Shown here in pieces: positions 27,900 through 37,660 of a DNA stretch of 64,000 nucleotides; position 1 is the stretch's first letter, and each line of letters begins with the position of its first letter. The DNA is from Peribacillus loiseleuriae. GTDB lineage: Bacteria > Bacillota > Bacilli > Bacillales > DSM-1321. The stretch covers positions 2,429,357 to 2,493,356 of the forward strand of contig NZ_LFZW01000001.1 of assembly GCF_001183985.1 (NCBI RefSeq), read 5' to 3'. The notes under the pieces were generated by a model. That model was not told the DNA's origin, searched no databases, and saw only the letters and a list, made by a program, of their open reading frames with translations. The position numbers and the translations under genes were made by a program.

Positions 27900-29045
27900 A
27901 TGAAATTTGGAATCTTCGCCAACCTGGCTGGACAAGGACGACACGATGAGTATTACAAGGTCCTAGATGAAGCCCGTGAACAAGCTATTTACTGTGATGA
28001 AAATGGGTATGATTCAATTTGGTATACTGAGCACCACTTTGGTCATGAAGGGAATGAATTAATTTCTAACCCGATTTTAATGGGGGCTGATATTGCTGCA
28101 CATACAAAGCGAATCCGGATTGGACAAGCTGCAAATGTTGCAACCTTCTGGCACCCGCTTCGTTTGGCAGAAGATATTGCCATGCTTGACCAATTGAGCA
28201 AGGGCCGTGTAGAAGTTGGTTTAGCTCGAGGATTATACGGAAGAGAAGCGGCCAATCTTAACTCATTGGCTGATCCAAAAAACCAAGAGCAAAACCGGGC
28301 GCTGTTTGAAGAAACGTTAGAGATTTTACAGAAAGCATGGTCGAATCGTTTCTTTTCACATGAAGGCGACATCTATCAATTTCCACCTAAAGGATTGAAG
28401 TGGAGTCATCCAATGAGCCCAGCAACTCCGGATTTTATGGACATGGAAAAAGGTGAAATTAATAAAATCTCGCTTATGCCTAGACCATATCAGGATTCAC
28501 TGCCTTTGTGGCAAGTAATAGATTCACCGCGTTCAATTGAATGGGCGGCAGAAAATAATGTAAAAGGCATGTTTTGGATGCCGACTGTTAAAGAATTGAA
28601 AGGGCGTTTTGAACTATATCGTGAAAGGGCTTCCAAATCTAGAGGCTATGATGTACCACTTGGTCAAGACATCGCTTTGGTACGTGACGTATATGTAGCT
28701 GAAACAATGGAACAGGCTCGTCAAGATGCTGCAGAAGCAGTATTAAACAACTATCGCTGGATTTGTCACTGGAGAGGACTTAGTAATCTCATGGATCCAG
28801 GGGAAAAAGTAAAAGATGGACAAGAGTTGAATTATGATTTCTTGCTTCCAAGGAATTTATTATTTGGTACACCAGACTATGTAGCAGAAAAAATTCAAGA
28901 GTTGAAGGAAGAACTCAATTTAGAAACTTTACTACTTTGGGTGAATCACAATGGTTTACCGCATGAAAAAATGATGAAAAGTTTGAAATTGTTCACTGAA
29001 GAAGTTATGCCAAAATTCACAAAAAATAAAGTGGGGGTCATGTAA
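27900..29045 (+). CDS. LLM-class flavin-dependent monooxygenase
   Basis: 381-aa luciferase-family enzyme. The N-terminus MKFGIFANL is followed by YTEHHFGHEG, TKRIRIGQAANVATFWHPLRLAEDIAMLDQLSKGRVEVGLARG, and a C-terminal LLFGTPDYVAEKIQEL. It is expected to use FMNH2 and O2 on a small substrate, with the flavin reductase at 31983 supplying FMNH2. The ATG at 27900 is preferred to 27891 because AAGGGTGG lies nine bases upstream. It is the first enzyme of a long co-directional cluster that resembles Rut or pyridine-type ring-opening pathways. The substrate is not known. Confidence 0.9.
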   Translation: MKFGIFANLAGQGRHDEYYKVLDEAREQAIYCDENGYDSIWYTEHHFGHEGNELISNPILMGADIAAHTKRIRIGQAANVATFWHPLRLAEDIAMLDQLSKGRVEVGLARGLYGREAANLNSLADPKNQEQNRALFEETLEILQKAWSNRFFSHEGDIYQFPPKGLKWSHPMSPATPDFMDMEKGEINKISLMPRPYQDSLPLWQVIDSPRSIEWAAENNVKGMFWMPTVKELKGRFELYRERASKSRGYDVPLGQDIALVRDVYVAETMEQARQDAAEAVLNNYRWICHWRGLSNLMDPGEKVKDGQELNYDFLLPRNLLFGTPDYVAEKIQELKEELNLETLLLWVNHNGLPHEKMMKSLKLFTEEVMPKFTKNKVGVM

Positions 29046-29624
29046 ATGTTGGAAATTCGTAAAGTGTATACAGCAGTTGAAGAAACACGTATTGAAGGTG
29101 ATAAGAAAGTAGAAAATCCCATCAAGATGATAACAACGATGGCAGTCATTAAAAATCCTTGGATTGACAGAGGGTATGTTGAAAATTTAAAGCCAGAGAT
29201 TGATGAATATGCACCGCAATTAGGAGAACTTTTAGTTGCTGAGTTATTCAAGCACATTGGTTCACCTGATGATGTAGAAGCGTTTGGTAAGGCAGCAGTT
29301 GTGGGAGTAGATGGGGAAATTGAACATGCTTCAGCATTTATCCATACATTAAAATTTGGGAATAAATTCCGAGACGCTGTGAAAGGAACAAGTATATTAA
29401 GCTTTACGAATAAGCGAGGCGGTGCAGGATCTGCAGTAATGATTCCAATGGTACATAAGACAGATGAGTCTGAACGTTCTCATTTTGTAACATTTGAAGC
29501 AACTATTCCTGATGCACCTCGCGCGGATGAAATTGTTGTCGCAATCGGGATTTCTACAGGAGGACGTCCACACCCTAGAACAGGCAACCGCCATCAAGAC
29601 ATGATTGAAATGGGGCTGGTTTAA
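29046..29624 (+). CDS. AA_synth (DUF1185) family protein
   Basis: 192 aa of the poorly characterised amino-acid-synthesis protein family (PF06684), with the family blocks GQLLVAELFKHIG-like, AFGKAAVVGVDGEIEHASA, GGAGSAVMIPMVHK, DEIVVAIGISTGGRPHPRTGN and GNRHQDM. As I recall, the fold is related to barbiturase/cyanuric acid hydrolase-type enzymes, which would suit hydrolysis of a heterocycle-derived intermediate, but no reaction is established. ATG follows the upstream stop directly, and its own stop overlaps the next start. Confidence 0.85.
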   Translation: MLEIRKVYTAVEETRIEGDKKVENPIKMITTMAVIKNPWIDRGYVENLKPEIDEYAPQLGELLVAELFKHIGSPDDVEAFGKAAVVGVDGEIEHASAFIHTLKFGNKFRDAVKGTSILSFTNKRGGAGSAVMIPMVHKTDESERSHFVTFEATIPDAPRADEIVVAIGISTGGRPHPRTGNRHQDMIEMGLV

Positions 29625-30412
29625 TGCCAATAGCATTACATGAAAAAGATTTGATTCATTATGAAGAAAAGGGAAATGGTGAATCACTCATTCTTATTCA
29701 TGGTGTTGGCCTCGATCATGCTATGTGGGAAAAGCAAGTTGAAGACTTGTCGAAGTATTACCATGTCATCGTATATGACATGGTAGGGCATGGAGGATCT
29801 GAGCATCCTCCAGGACCTTATTCCCTATCGCAGTATGTTGAGCAATTAGCAGCACTAATGAATCACTTACAAGTGAAGAAAAGTCATATTATTGGCTTCT
29901 CGATGGGTGGCATGGTCGCTCAAGCATTTGCCTTGAAATATAAGGAGAAAATGAAAACGCTAACAATAATGAGTTCTGTTGCTAATCGTACGAAAGAACA
30001 GCGAAAAGCCATATTAACAAGAGTTGAAGAAGTGAAGGCACAAGGACCAACTGTCTCAATTGAACCAGCCATTCAACGTTGGTTTAATCATGATTTCTTA
30101 AATACTCAGAACGTAGCAGTGGATAGGATTCGGACAAGGCTCCAAACAAATGAACCTTTGTCATATTTAGCAGCGTATACACTTTTTGCAACTGCTGATG
30201 AAGAGTTGTGGCCGAAGCTTCAGCAAATCGATCTTCCAACTTTAATTATTACAGGTGAAGATGATATTGGATCTAATCCCGAAATGGCAAGACAGATGCA
30301 CGAACAAATTGCCCAGTCAGAAATGGTTATTGTACCGAATATGAAACATATGTTACCGATAGAAGGGGCCAAATTTGTAAATGATACGATTCGATTGTTT
30401 ATTGATAGGTAA
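29624..30412 (+). CDS. Alpha/beta-hydrolase
   Basis: 262-aa alpha/beta-hydrolase of the 3-oxoadipate enol-lactonase/RutD-like group. Oxyanion motif HGVGLDHAMW, nucleophile elbow GFSMGG, an acid in ITGEDDIG and the catalytic His in MKHMLPIE near the C-terminus. Coupled to the upstream gene by a one-base overlap. In the cluster it may hydrolyse an enamine, lactone or amide released after ring opening. Confidence 0.88.
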   Translation: MPIALHEKDLIHYEEKGNGESLILIHGVGLDHAMWEKQVEDLSKYYHVIVYDMVGHGGSEHPPGPYSLSQYVEQLAALMNHLQVKKSHIIGFSMGGMVAQAFALKYKEKMKTLTIMSSVANRTKEQRKAILTRVEEVKAQGPTVSIEPAIQRWFNHDFLNTQNVAVDRIRTRLQTNEPLSYLAAYTLFATADEELWPKLQQIDLPTLIITGEDDIGSNPEMARQMHEQIAQSEMVIVPNMKHMLPIEGAKFVNDTIRLFIDR

Positions 30413-30441
30413 AAGGATTAACGGTATAAGGGGGAGCGAGA

Positions 30442-31926
30442 ATGACAGAGCTAAAGAAATATCAAATGTATATAAATGGTGAATGGGTAGAATCAGCTAG
30501 TGGTGAATATTTCGATAGCTATAACCCTGCAACAGGTGAAGCGTGGTGCCAAGTCGCAAAAGGGAACGCTGAAGATGTTGATCGTGCTGTTCAATCTGCT
30601 CATAATACTTTCTTGCATTCAGGATGGGTGAATATGACATTCACAGAACGAGGACGTCTTGTTAGAAGGCTTGGAGAGCTGATTGCTGAACATGCTGAAG
30701 AGCTGGCGGAAGTTGAAACACTTGATAACGGAAAATTAATTCGTGAAATGCGTGGTCAAGTAAAGTATTTACCTGAATTTTTCTATTACTATGCAGGACT
30801 TGCAGATAAAATTCATGGAAAAACCTTACCAATTGATAAAAATGATATGTTTGCTTTTACATTAAAAGAACCGCTTGGAGTAGTAGCAGCTATTACACCT
30901 TGGAACTCTCCTCTTTATTTAACAACATTGAAATTGGCGCCTGCTCTTATTGCAGGGAATACGATCGTTATTAAACCTTCTGAAATGACCTCGGCATCTC
31001 TTTTAGAATTAGTAAAACTAGTAGAGAAAGCAGGATTTCCACCTGGGGTCGTCAATGTAGTTACGGGCTTTGGAATGCCTGTAGGTGACTCGCTTACCTC
31101 ACATCCACTTGTAAGACGCATTGCCTTTACTGGTGGTTCGGAATCTGCTCGTCATATTGTCAGAAATTCGGCACAAAACTTTGCACAGGTATCACTTGAA
31201 CTCGGGGGGAAATCACCTAATATCGTGTTTGAGGATGCCAACCCTGATAATGCAGCGATGGGAATTATAGCAGGAATCTTTGGTGCTTCAGGACAAAGTT
31301 GTGTTGCTGGTTCTCGTGCATTTTTACATGTAGATATTTACGATAAGGTGATGCAAAAACTCGTTGATCGTGTGTCGCAAATCAAAATTGGTGATCCATT
31401 TCAAAATGAAACAGAAATGGGGCCATTGGCAACGCAAGCACAATTAGAGCGTGTCGAGAAATACGTGGCTATCGGGTTGGGTGAAGGGGGCAAACTTGTT
31501 CATGGTGGAAAAAGGCCTAAACAATTAGAAAAGGGTTGGTACTTTGAACCTACTATCTTCGAACATACTGATAACAAGTCACGTATTACCAAAGAAGAAA
31601 TTTTTGGTCCTGTCTTAAGTGTTATTCCTTTTAAAGACGAAGCTGAGGTTATTCAATTAGCAAATAGTACAGATTACGGATTAGCAGCTGGAATTTGGGT
31701 GAGTGATATTGCAAAAGCCCATCGAGTGGCGAAAGCGATCCGTGCAGGAATCGTGTGGGTGAATACATATCGTAGTATATCACCAATAGCTGCAATTGGC
31801 GGCTCTGGTTTAAGTGGCTATGGCAGAGAAGGTGGATATGAAGCCATTCATGAATATATGCAAGACAAAGTGGTTTGGATCAATACATCCTCTGAACCAA
31901 TTCCTGATCCGTTCATCATGAGGTAA
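30442..31926 (+). CDS. NAD(P)-dependent aldehyde dehydrogenase
   Basis: 494 aa with all ALDH landmarks: TPWNSPLYLT, KPSEMTSAS, FTGGSESA, ELGGKSPNIVFEDA and catalytic Cys287 (ASGQSCVAG), with EEIFGPVLSV near the end. RBS GGGGGAGCG precedes the ATG. It oxidises an aldehyde intermediate of the cluster's pathway; a semialdehyde is plausible. Confidence 0.93.
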   Translation: MTELKKYQMYINGEWVESASGEYFDSYNPATGEAWCQVAKGNAEDVDRAVQSAHNTFLHSGWVNMTFTERGRLVRRLGELIAEHAEELAEVETLDNGKLIREMRGQVKYLPEFFYYYAGLADKIHGKTLPIDKNDMFAFTLKEPLGVVAAITPWNSPLYLTTLKLAPALIAGNTIVIKPSEMTSASLLELVKLVEKAGFPPGVVNVVTGFGMPVGDSLTSHPLVRRIAFTGGSESARHIVRNSAQNFAQVSLELGGKSPNIVFEDANPDNAAMGIIAGIFGASGQSCVAGSRAFLHVDIYDKVMQKLVDRVSQIKIGDPFQNETEMGPLATQAQLERVEKYVAIGLGEGGKLVHGGKRPKQLEKGWYFEPTIFEHTDNKSRITKEEIFGPVLSVIPFKDEAEVIQLANSTDYGLAAGIWVSDIAKAHRVAKAIRAGIVWVNTYRSISPIAAIGGSGLSGYGREGGYEAIHEYMQDKVVWINTSSEPIPDPFIMR

Positions 31927-31982
31927 ACATTAGTAATAAAATAACTGTTTAAGTGGGAGCTATTTTTAGGAGGGAAAACGTA

Positions 31983-32543
31983 ATGAAGTTACTTGGGATC
32001 TCAGGAACAATAACTGGTTCAAAAACAAAAGTTGTAATTGAAAAGGCATTGGAAGAAGTAAAGAAAAATCATCCTGATATCGAAATAGAACTGCTTGAAT
32101 TGAAAAAGTATAATGTTCAATTTTGTGATGGTCGTGATCCGTCCACATATACAGGGGATACCAAAGAAGTAATTGATATCGTAGCATCCGCTGATTTTTA
32201 TATAATTGGAACACCGATATTTCAAGGATCACTCACAGGAGCTCTTAAAAACTTGTTTGATTTAGTACCTCCTTCGATTTTTCGAAATAAAGTGATGGGC
32301 TTTGTTGCTACTGGCGGAACGTACCAACATTATTTAGTGATTGAGAATCAGTTAAAACCAATTGCGGGTTATTTCCGTGCCTTCGTTGCACCAAGTTCTG
32401 TTTATGTACATAATGATCATTTCAGTTCACAAAACGAACTGGTTGATGCAAATGTATTAGAACGAATTTCTTTGCTAAGTGAAGAAATCGTTTTTATGCA
32501 AAAAGCACTAAAAAACACTAGCCACGTGAAGCAATTTATTTGA
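31983..32543 (+). CDS. NADPH-dependent FMN reductase
   Basis: 186-aa flavodoxin-fold reductase of the SsuE/MsuE type (LLGISGTITGSKTK; GTPIFQGSLTGALKNLFDLVPP; FVATGGTYQHYL). It probably supplies FMNH2 to the LLM monooxygenase at 27900, the usual pairing for two-component monooxygenases. The ATG at 31983 follows AGGAGGGAAAACGTA; the ORF extends upstream without a ribosome site. Confidence 0.9.
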   Translation: MKLLGISGTITGSKTKVVIEKALEEVKKNHPDIEIELLELKKYNVQFCDGRDPSTYTGDTKEVIDIVASADFYIIGTPIFQGSLTGALKNLFDLVPPSIFRNKVMGFVATGGTYQHYLVIENQLKPIAGYFRAFVAPSSVYVHNDHFSSQNELVDANVLERISLLSEEIVFMQKALKNTSHVKQFI

Positions 32544-32662
32544 TTGAGCGATCTTTATTTTCTAAATATTATAATAATAACCTTGTTTAGCTCTTAGGGG
32601 TAACAAGTTTTTCCATTGAAAAAATTTCTAAATACAGTGCTAGATAGCAAGGAGTGAATAAA

Positions 32663-32962
32663 TTGCTATTAGATGTAGAAGAGACTATACACTTAACGGA
32701 TTTATCTTTTATTAATGTTTGTAATGAAAACTACGGAGTTAATAGAGGTGTTTTTAATACAATTGATGCTTGGTTTTACAAGCAAGGAATTCGTAACATT
32801 ATAGAAAGACGGAATGGTATATTGTCTTTTCTTGAATTTATTAAGGGGAATTCTAAATTGGAAAATAACCGCTGTAAATTTGGTCAAGGTGGATTAATCA
32901 TAAAATTAGAAGAATATTATTTTCAAAGAATAGAATCGTCGGTTTTTAAAAATTGCCTCTAA
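32663..32962 (+). CDS. Conserved-looking small protein, unknown
   Basis: 99-102 aa. AAGGAG at 32649-32654 is best spaced for TTG 32663; GTG at 32654 overlaps it. Mixed soluble sequence (FNTIDAWFYKQGIRNIIERRNGILSFLEF), no signal peptide or membrane helix. I do not recognise a family. It lies in the catabolic cluster between the flavin reductase and the second aldehyde dehydrogenase. It could be a truncated gene. Confidence 0.5.
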   Translation: MLLDVEETIHLTDLSFINVCNENYGVNRGVFNTIDAWFYKQGIRNIIERRNGILSFLEFIKGNSKLENNRCKFGQGGLIIKLEEYYFQRIESSVFKNCL

Positions 32963-33005
32963 TCTTTAGATGAAAAACATAAAGAGGGAAGGGTGACTAA
33001 AGAAT

Positions 33006-34448
33006 ATGACAATGATAGATAAAGTAACAAAAAAACAATTACTCATTAATGGGGCATGGATCGATGCAAAAGAATATAGTCCACTTTGCTCCCCATATAC
33101 AGGCGAAGTCTTAGCTGAAATCCCAATGGCAACAGAGGAAGAAACCGACCAAGCTATTGATGCGGCGCAAAAAGCTGCGAAAGTAATGGCCAAAATGCCA
33201 GCCCATCAACGTGCAAAAGTGTTGGAAACATTGGCTCAACTTCTTGAAAAACGGAGAGAGGAAGCTGCTCAAATTATATCGATGGAATCAGCCAAGCCTA
33301 TTACCACAGCTAAGGGAGAAGTGGATCGAACAATTGAAACCTACAAGTTTGCGGCTGAAGAAGCCAAACGAATTCATGGCGAAACACTTTCAATGGATGC
33401 GGCACGAGGAGGAGAAAACCGACTTGCCTACACGGTACGTGAACCAATTGGAGTAATAGGAGCAATTACACCTTTTAATTTTCCGATGAACTTGGTTGCT
33501 CACAAAGTAGGTCCAGCCATTGCAGCAGGTAATACAATTGTTCTAAAGCCAGCTAGCCAAACACCGCTATCCTCGTTGTTCATAGCCGAACTATTGCAGG
33601 AAGCAGGATTGCCTAAAGGAGCTTTAAATGTGGTCACGGGTGGAGGTAGAGTGGTAGGTGACAAGTTGGTCACCGATTCTAGAGTGAATATGATTACCTT
33701 TACAGGTAGCCCAGCTGTTGGGATTGGTATCAGCAATAAAGCAGGGTTAAAACGCGTGACATTAGAACTAGGATCCAATGCAGCTGTTATTATTGACAAA
33801 GGAGTAGACATTGATAAGATTATTTCTCGATGTGTAATGGGAGCATTTTCGAACCAGGGACAAGTATGTATCTCATTGCAAAGGATTTATGCTCATGAAG
33901 AGATCTATGATCGTTTTGTTGAAAAATTTATCGAAGCAACGAAACTACTAAAAGTAGGTGATCCACTCAATCCGGAAACGGATGTTTCCGCTTTGATTTC
34001 CCAAAATGATGTTGAAAGAACGCTCAATTGGATTGAGGAGGCAAAACAAGATGGAGCTGCTATTGCAACAGGTGGAATTAGGGAAGGCAATATTCTTCAT
34101 CCGACCGTCATATTAGATGCTGACTCGCACTTAAAAGTGTCATGCCAAGAAGTGTTTGCTCCAATTGTTCTAATTAACAAGATCCAAACGGTGGAAGAAG
34201 CAATTAATTTGGTCAATGACTCTAAATATGGCCTGCAAGCAGGAATTTATACGGACAATGTACATACAGCGCTAGATGCAGCAGAAAATTTACAAGTTGG
34301 TGGAGTGATGATTAACGATATTCCGACATTCCGTGTGGATAATATGCCTTACGGTGGGGTGAAGGAAAGCGGTACAGGCCGTGAAGGATTGAAATATGCA
34401 GTTGAAGACATGACAGAAATGAAGCTGATTGTTTGGAACCGGAATTAA
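33006..34448 (+). CDS. Aldehyde dehydrogenase (succinate-semialdehyde/lactaldehyde-type)
   Basis: 480 aa. Motifs TPFNFPMNLVAHKVGPAIAAGNTIVLKPA, FTGSPAVG, ELGSNAAVII and catalytic Cys288 (NQGQVCISLQR), PYGGVKESGTGREG near the end. The QVCIS context and ELGSNA are features of lactaldehyde/semialdehyde dehydrogenases. It is the second ALDH of the cluster, only distantly similar to the first, so two aldehydes may be processed. Confidence 0.92.
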   Translation: MTMIDKVTKKQLLINGAWIDAKEYSPLCSPYTGEVLAEIPMATEEETDQAIDAAQKAAKVMAKMPAHQRAKVLETLAQLLEKRREEAAQIISMESAKPITTAKGEVDRTIETYKFAAEEAKRIHGETLSMDAARGGENRLAYTVREPIGVIGAITPFNFPMNLVAHKVGPAIAAGNTIVLKPASQTPLSSLFIAELLQEAGLPKGALNVVTGGGRVVGDKLVTDSRVNMITFTGSPAVGIGISNKAGLKRVTLELGSNAAVIIDKGVDIDKIISRCVMGAFSNQGQVCISLQRIYAHEEIYDRFVEKFIEATKLLKVGDPLNPETDVSALISQNDVERTLNWIEEAKQDGAAIATGGIREGNILHPTVILDADSHLKVSCQEVFAPIVLINKIQTVEEAINLVNDSKYGLQAGIYTDNVHTALDAAENLQVGGVMINDIPTFRVDNMPYGGVKESGTGREGLKYAVEDMTEMKLIVWNRN

Positions 34449-34461
34449 GGAGTGAAGAAGT

Positions 34462-34719
34462 ATGCCTTACTATGCAGCGATGTTACACATGGTAGATACA
34501 AAAAAAAATACTGAAGTACGTCCACGCCATATCGAATATTTAGACGAACTTGATAAAAAAGGGAAAATTTTTGCAAGAGGACCATTCTTGGACGATTCAG
34601 GTGGACTTGTAGTGTATATTGCCGATTCGTTTGAAGAAGCTCTATCACTAGCGGAAGATGATCCACATATCGTTGAGGGAGCACGTCGACTTGAGCTTAA
34701 AGAGTGGAAAGTCGTCTGA
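34462..34719 (+). CDS. YciI-like protein
   Basis: 85-aa dimeric alpha-beta barrel protein of the YciI family: the N-terminus (MPYYAAMLHMVD), RPRHIEYLDEL with its conserved His, KIFARGPFLDDSGG and AEDDPHIVEGARRLELKEW. Relatives include dehalogenase or muconolactone-isomerase-like helpers in aromatic catabolism. It follows the ALDH by 13 bases. Confidence 0.88.
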   Translation: MPYYAAMLHMVDTKKNTEVRPRHIEYLDELDKKGKIFARGPFLDDSGGLVVYIADSFEEALSLAEDDPHIVEGARRLELKEWKVV

Positions 34720-35027
34720 AATAATGTTGAAGATAGGATAATGAATGTGTGTATCGTTACAAATTTAGGCTGTTAAGAATGACTGAATGCAAACCAGAGC
34801 GAGTTAACGCTTTTCTGATTGGCCGATTAGGGAGGCGTTAACACTAATTAAAGTTGGGGAATTAAGTTATTTAGTTATTGAGAAGACTGCTTAATTACAG
34901 TAAACCTGTACTTTTGAGCAGAATCAAAATTTAAAATTGGAACATGGTAATGTAATTCTTCATCATTCAAATTAAATTTGGAAATACCATAATTTATAGA
35001 GGAAATGGTATTTAGGAGTGAGTCGTA
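34720..35027. other. Intergenic with inverted GTTAACGC repeat
   Basis: About 300 bp, no gene. GTTAACGC (34803-34810) and GCGTTAAC (34835-34842) form an 8-base inverted repeat that may be an operator or hairpin. The isochorismatase ribosome site AGGAGTGAG lies at 35014-35022. Confidence 0.4.
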
Positions 35028-35699
35028 ATGGATATGAAAAAAACAGCTCTTCTATTGATTGATCTTCAAAAAGAAAGCGGCACATCAGATGTTGTTGGAA
35101 TGAATGATATTGTTAAAAACGCTAAAACTCTTGTGAATATATGCCGCAAGCAAGGGATTCCTATCATTTACACTCGCCATATTAGCAGAGCTGATGCTAT
35201 TGGTCTGGCAAATAAAGAACCTGTGAATGAAAATGGCGAGCCTATCTATTATCATTCTGGCACGGATACGATTGAGATTATCGATGAAATAAAGCCTCAA
35301 GAAAATGATACCATTGTGGACAAATACCGATACAGCGGTTTCTATGAATCAAGCTTAGATTTAATGCTTAAAGGTTTAGATATTAAACACTTAATAATTG
35401 GAGGAGTTCTTACAGATTGTTGTGTATTAGCTACAGTATTAGATGCTTATTATCGTGACTATCAAGTGAATCTTGTTAAGGATATTTGCGGTACGACAAC
35501 GGTAGGAGCCCATATGGCAGCAACATTAATGATGGCCAATTGGGTATATGATCTTAAAGTTTATGATACAAATCAAATAGCAAAGAGGCTGAATGGAGAG
35601 CAGCATCATGTCTGGGAGGCGACAAGTCCAGATCAACTTCAATTTTCACCTGACAATCTGAAAGAAATCTATTCAAAGTTATCATTAGAAAAGCTTTGA
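35028..35699 (+). CDS. Isochorismatase-family cysteine hydrolase
   Basis: 223 aa with the catalytic triad Asp12 (LLLIDLQ), Lys99 (VDKYRYSGF) and Cys132 (GGVLTDCCV). This fold hydrolyses amides such as ureidoacrylate (RutB), maleamate or N-carbamoylsarcosine. In this cluster it is a good candidate for the amide-cleaving step after ring opening. It is separated from the preceding genes by 308 bp and may have its own promoter. Confidence 0.9.
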   Translation: MDMKKTALLLIDLQKESGTSDVVGMNDIVKNAKTLVNICRKQGIPIIYTRHISRADAIGLANKEPVNENGEPIYYHSGTDTIEIIDEIKPQENDTIVDKYRYSGFYESSLDLMLKGLDIKHLIIGGVLTDCCVLATVLDAYYRDYQVNLVKDICGTTTVGAHMAATLMMANWVYDLKVYDTNQIAKRLNGEQHHVWEATSPDQLQFSPDNLKEIYSKLSLEKL

Positions 35700-35804
35700 T
35701 AAATAGCTATTTATCATACTGTGAAATAATGTGGTTTTTAGGTTAATCTAAGGTGAACTTCAATTTGTTGCCCACTCTTTATAGAATGGTTTTTTTAAAA
35801 GAGA

Positions 35805-35819
35805 ATGTAAACGATTACA
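35805..35819 (+). promoter_or_regulatory. CcpA cre site
   Basis: ATGTAAACGATTACA fits the catabolite-responsive element consensus WTGNAARCGNWWWCA perfectly. It ends two bases before the ribosome site of the permease, so CcpA binding would block transcription or initiation when preferred sugars are present. Confidence 0.75.
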
Positions 35820-35833
35820 GACGGAGGGGTTCT

Positions 35834-37228
35834 ATGAAAGTTGAAACTAGAAGTATTGAATACATTCCAGCTAATGAGCGACACGGAAAGGCAAAAGATT
35901 TATTTCCAATATGGTTTGGAGCCAATATGAATATAACTACACTTGTTTCAGGGTCGTTGCCAATTATGTTAGGACTTAATTTGTTCTGGAGTGTAGTTGC
36001 AATCGTTATTGGTTCGCTCATTGGTGCCATTTTTATGGCATCCCATTCTGTACAGGGTCCTAAGCTGGGAATACCACAGATGATTCAAAGTAGAGCTCAG
36101 TTTGGGGTGATCGGCGCAATTATACCTTTGTTCCTTGTCATGTTTATTTATTTAGGTTTTTTCGCCAGTAATACACTGCTTGCAGCACAAACCATAGGTG
36201 ATATACTTCCAATTAGCCAAACTTGGAATATCATCATAATCGGTGCGATTTGTTTTGTAGTTGCACTTTATGGATACGATTTAATTCACAAAGTCCAAAA
36301 ATGGTTTTCTGCTGCATCATTGCTTATTTTTTTGATTATGACCTACATTGTTTTTCAATTGCCAGTACCACAAGAACAATGGTTACCTACTAATATTGAC
36401 GTGTCAGCGTTTTTTCTTGCGGTTAGTATTGCTGTTACTTGGCAGCTATCTTATGCCCCATATGTTGCAGATTACTCACGATATCTTCCAGTAGATACGC
36501 CGCCTAAAAAAACGTTTTGGTACAGTTATTCAGGGACAGTGATTGGAGCTGTCTGGATGATGATATTAGGGGCAGTATTAACCGTAGCGATTCCAAATTT
36601 CATGGATAATACGGGTAGTAATTTAGCGTCGCTATATGGAAGCTTTGCAATCATCATGTATGTTTTGATTGTTTTTGGGCAACTTGCTATTAATGTTTTT
36701 AATCTTTATGGTGCATTTATGTCATCGGTTACGACTATTGAACCGTTTGCTAAATTCAAAGTTACACCAAAAGTTCGGATGGGGTTCTTGCTATGCATTA
36801 CATTCCTTGCAACAATTTTATGTATTATGGGACAAGGAAATTTTCTTGAATTTTTCCTGAATTTTATCTTTTTTATGAGTTATTTTTTGATTCCGTGGAC
36901 TTCAATTAACTTGGTCGATTATTATCTATTGCGCCGAGGCGAATATAATGTTAAAGATATATTTGACCTTAATGGACAGTATGGTAAGGTCAATTGGATT
37001 GCTTCATTTGCATTTGTCGTATCAATCATTGCTGAGATTCCTTTTATTAATGCTTCCTTTTACGTAGGACCAGTGGCAAAAGCACTGAATGGAGCAGACT
37101 TAGCTTGGGCTGCAGGATTATTTTTGCCAGCCATTTTATATTATTTCCCAATGAAACGAAAGATTAGAAACACGATTATTGAATCTGACTTCCATCAGTT
37201 AGATGTTAAAAAGGTAGAAAAATTATAA
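35834..37228 (+). CDS. NCS1-family permease (purine-cytosine/allantoin type)
   Basis: 464 aa with about 12 transmembrane segments. It has the NCS1 N-terminal pattern (IEYIPANERHGKAKDLFPIWFGANMNITTLVSG) and GPKLGIPQMIQSRAQFGVIGA, characteristic of cytosine/hydroxymethylpyrimidine-type permeases. The ATG at 35834 follows CGGAGGGG. It is the likely importer of the nitrogen heterocycle degraded by the upstream enzymes, under carbon control through the cre site. A terminator at 37247 follows. Confidence 0.93.
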   Translation: MKVETRSIEYIPANERHGKAKDLFPIWFGANMNITTLVSGSLPIMLGLNLFWSVVAIVIGSLIGAIFMASHSVQGPKLGIPQMIQSRAQFGVIGAIIPLFLVMFIYLGFFASNTLLAAQTIGDILPISQTWNIIIIGAICFVVALYGYDLIHKVQKWFSAASLLIFLIMTYIVFQLPVPQEQWLPTNIDVSAFFLAVSIAVTWQLSYAPYVADYSRYLPVDTPPKKTFWYSYSGTVIGAVWMMILGAVLTVAIPNFMDNTGSNLASLYGSFAIIMYVLIVFGQLAINVFNLYGAFMSSVTTIEPFAKFKVTPKVRMGFLLCITFLATILCIMGQGNFLEFFLNFIFFMSYFLIPWTSINLVDYYLLRRGEYNVKDIFDLNGQYGKVNWIASFAFVVSIIAEIPFINASFYVGPVAKALNGADLAWAAGLFLPAILYYFPMKRKIRNTIIESDFHQLDVKKVEKL

Positions 37229-37246
37229 TTCCTTTTTACTTAAAGT

Positions 37247-37298
37247 GAAAGGCTGATTTGGCGGCCGTTTTTTTGCAGGTGAGTTAGCCTTTCTTTTT
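37247..37298 (+). terminator. Terminator after NCS1 permease
   Basis: GAAAGGCT and AGCCTTTC arms around a G+C-containing loop, then TTTTT. An inner T-run after GGCGGCCG could also act. Confidence 0.55.
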
Positions 37299-37660
37299 AG
37301 TACGTAACAAAATTCACAATACGTGAATGGTTAAATGAACAACAAATAATCGAAGCAAATCTGTATGATAGCAATCTCCTAAGTGAATCTTTTGATTAAA
37401 TAAGAAGAATATCAGTTCGACGACATGTCCATTTATCAGGATCAGGCTGTTTTGCAGTTGAATGGTTGTCATCTGGATCAAGAATTGGAACAAAGTATTA
37501 CAACGTTAAATGATTTTAAAGAAGCTGATGGTGGATGAATTAGCAAAAAATACTGATTCAAATGATTAGATATAGACTGTTTTACCAAGTAAGGGGCTTT
37601 TTTTTAAACTTCTTCCTTTATCTAATTAAACTTCTGAAAATTCGAATAAAGAGGGAAAAC
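37299..37660. other. Intergenic debris
   Basis: Short coding-like scraps (37410-37560) but no recognisable gene. The AAAGAGGGAAAAC ribosome site of the malic enzyme is at its end. Confidence 0.35.

Noticed and set aside
27900-35699. True RutABCDEFG pyrimidine pathway
   Set aside because: The components match only in broad enzyme class. RutC and RutE counterparts are missing and several extra genes are present, so assigning uracil degradation would overreach.
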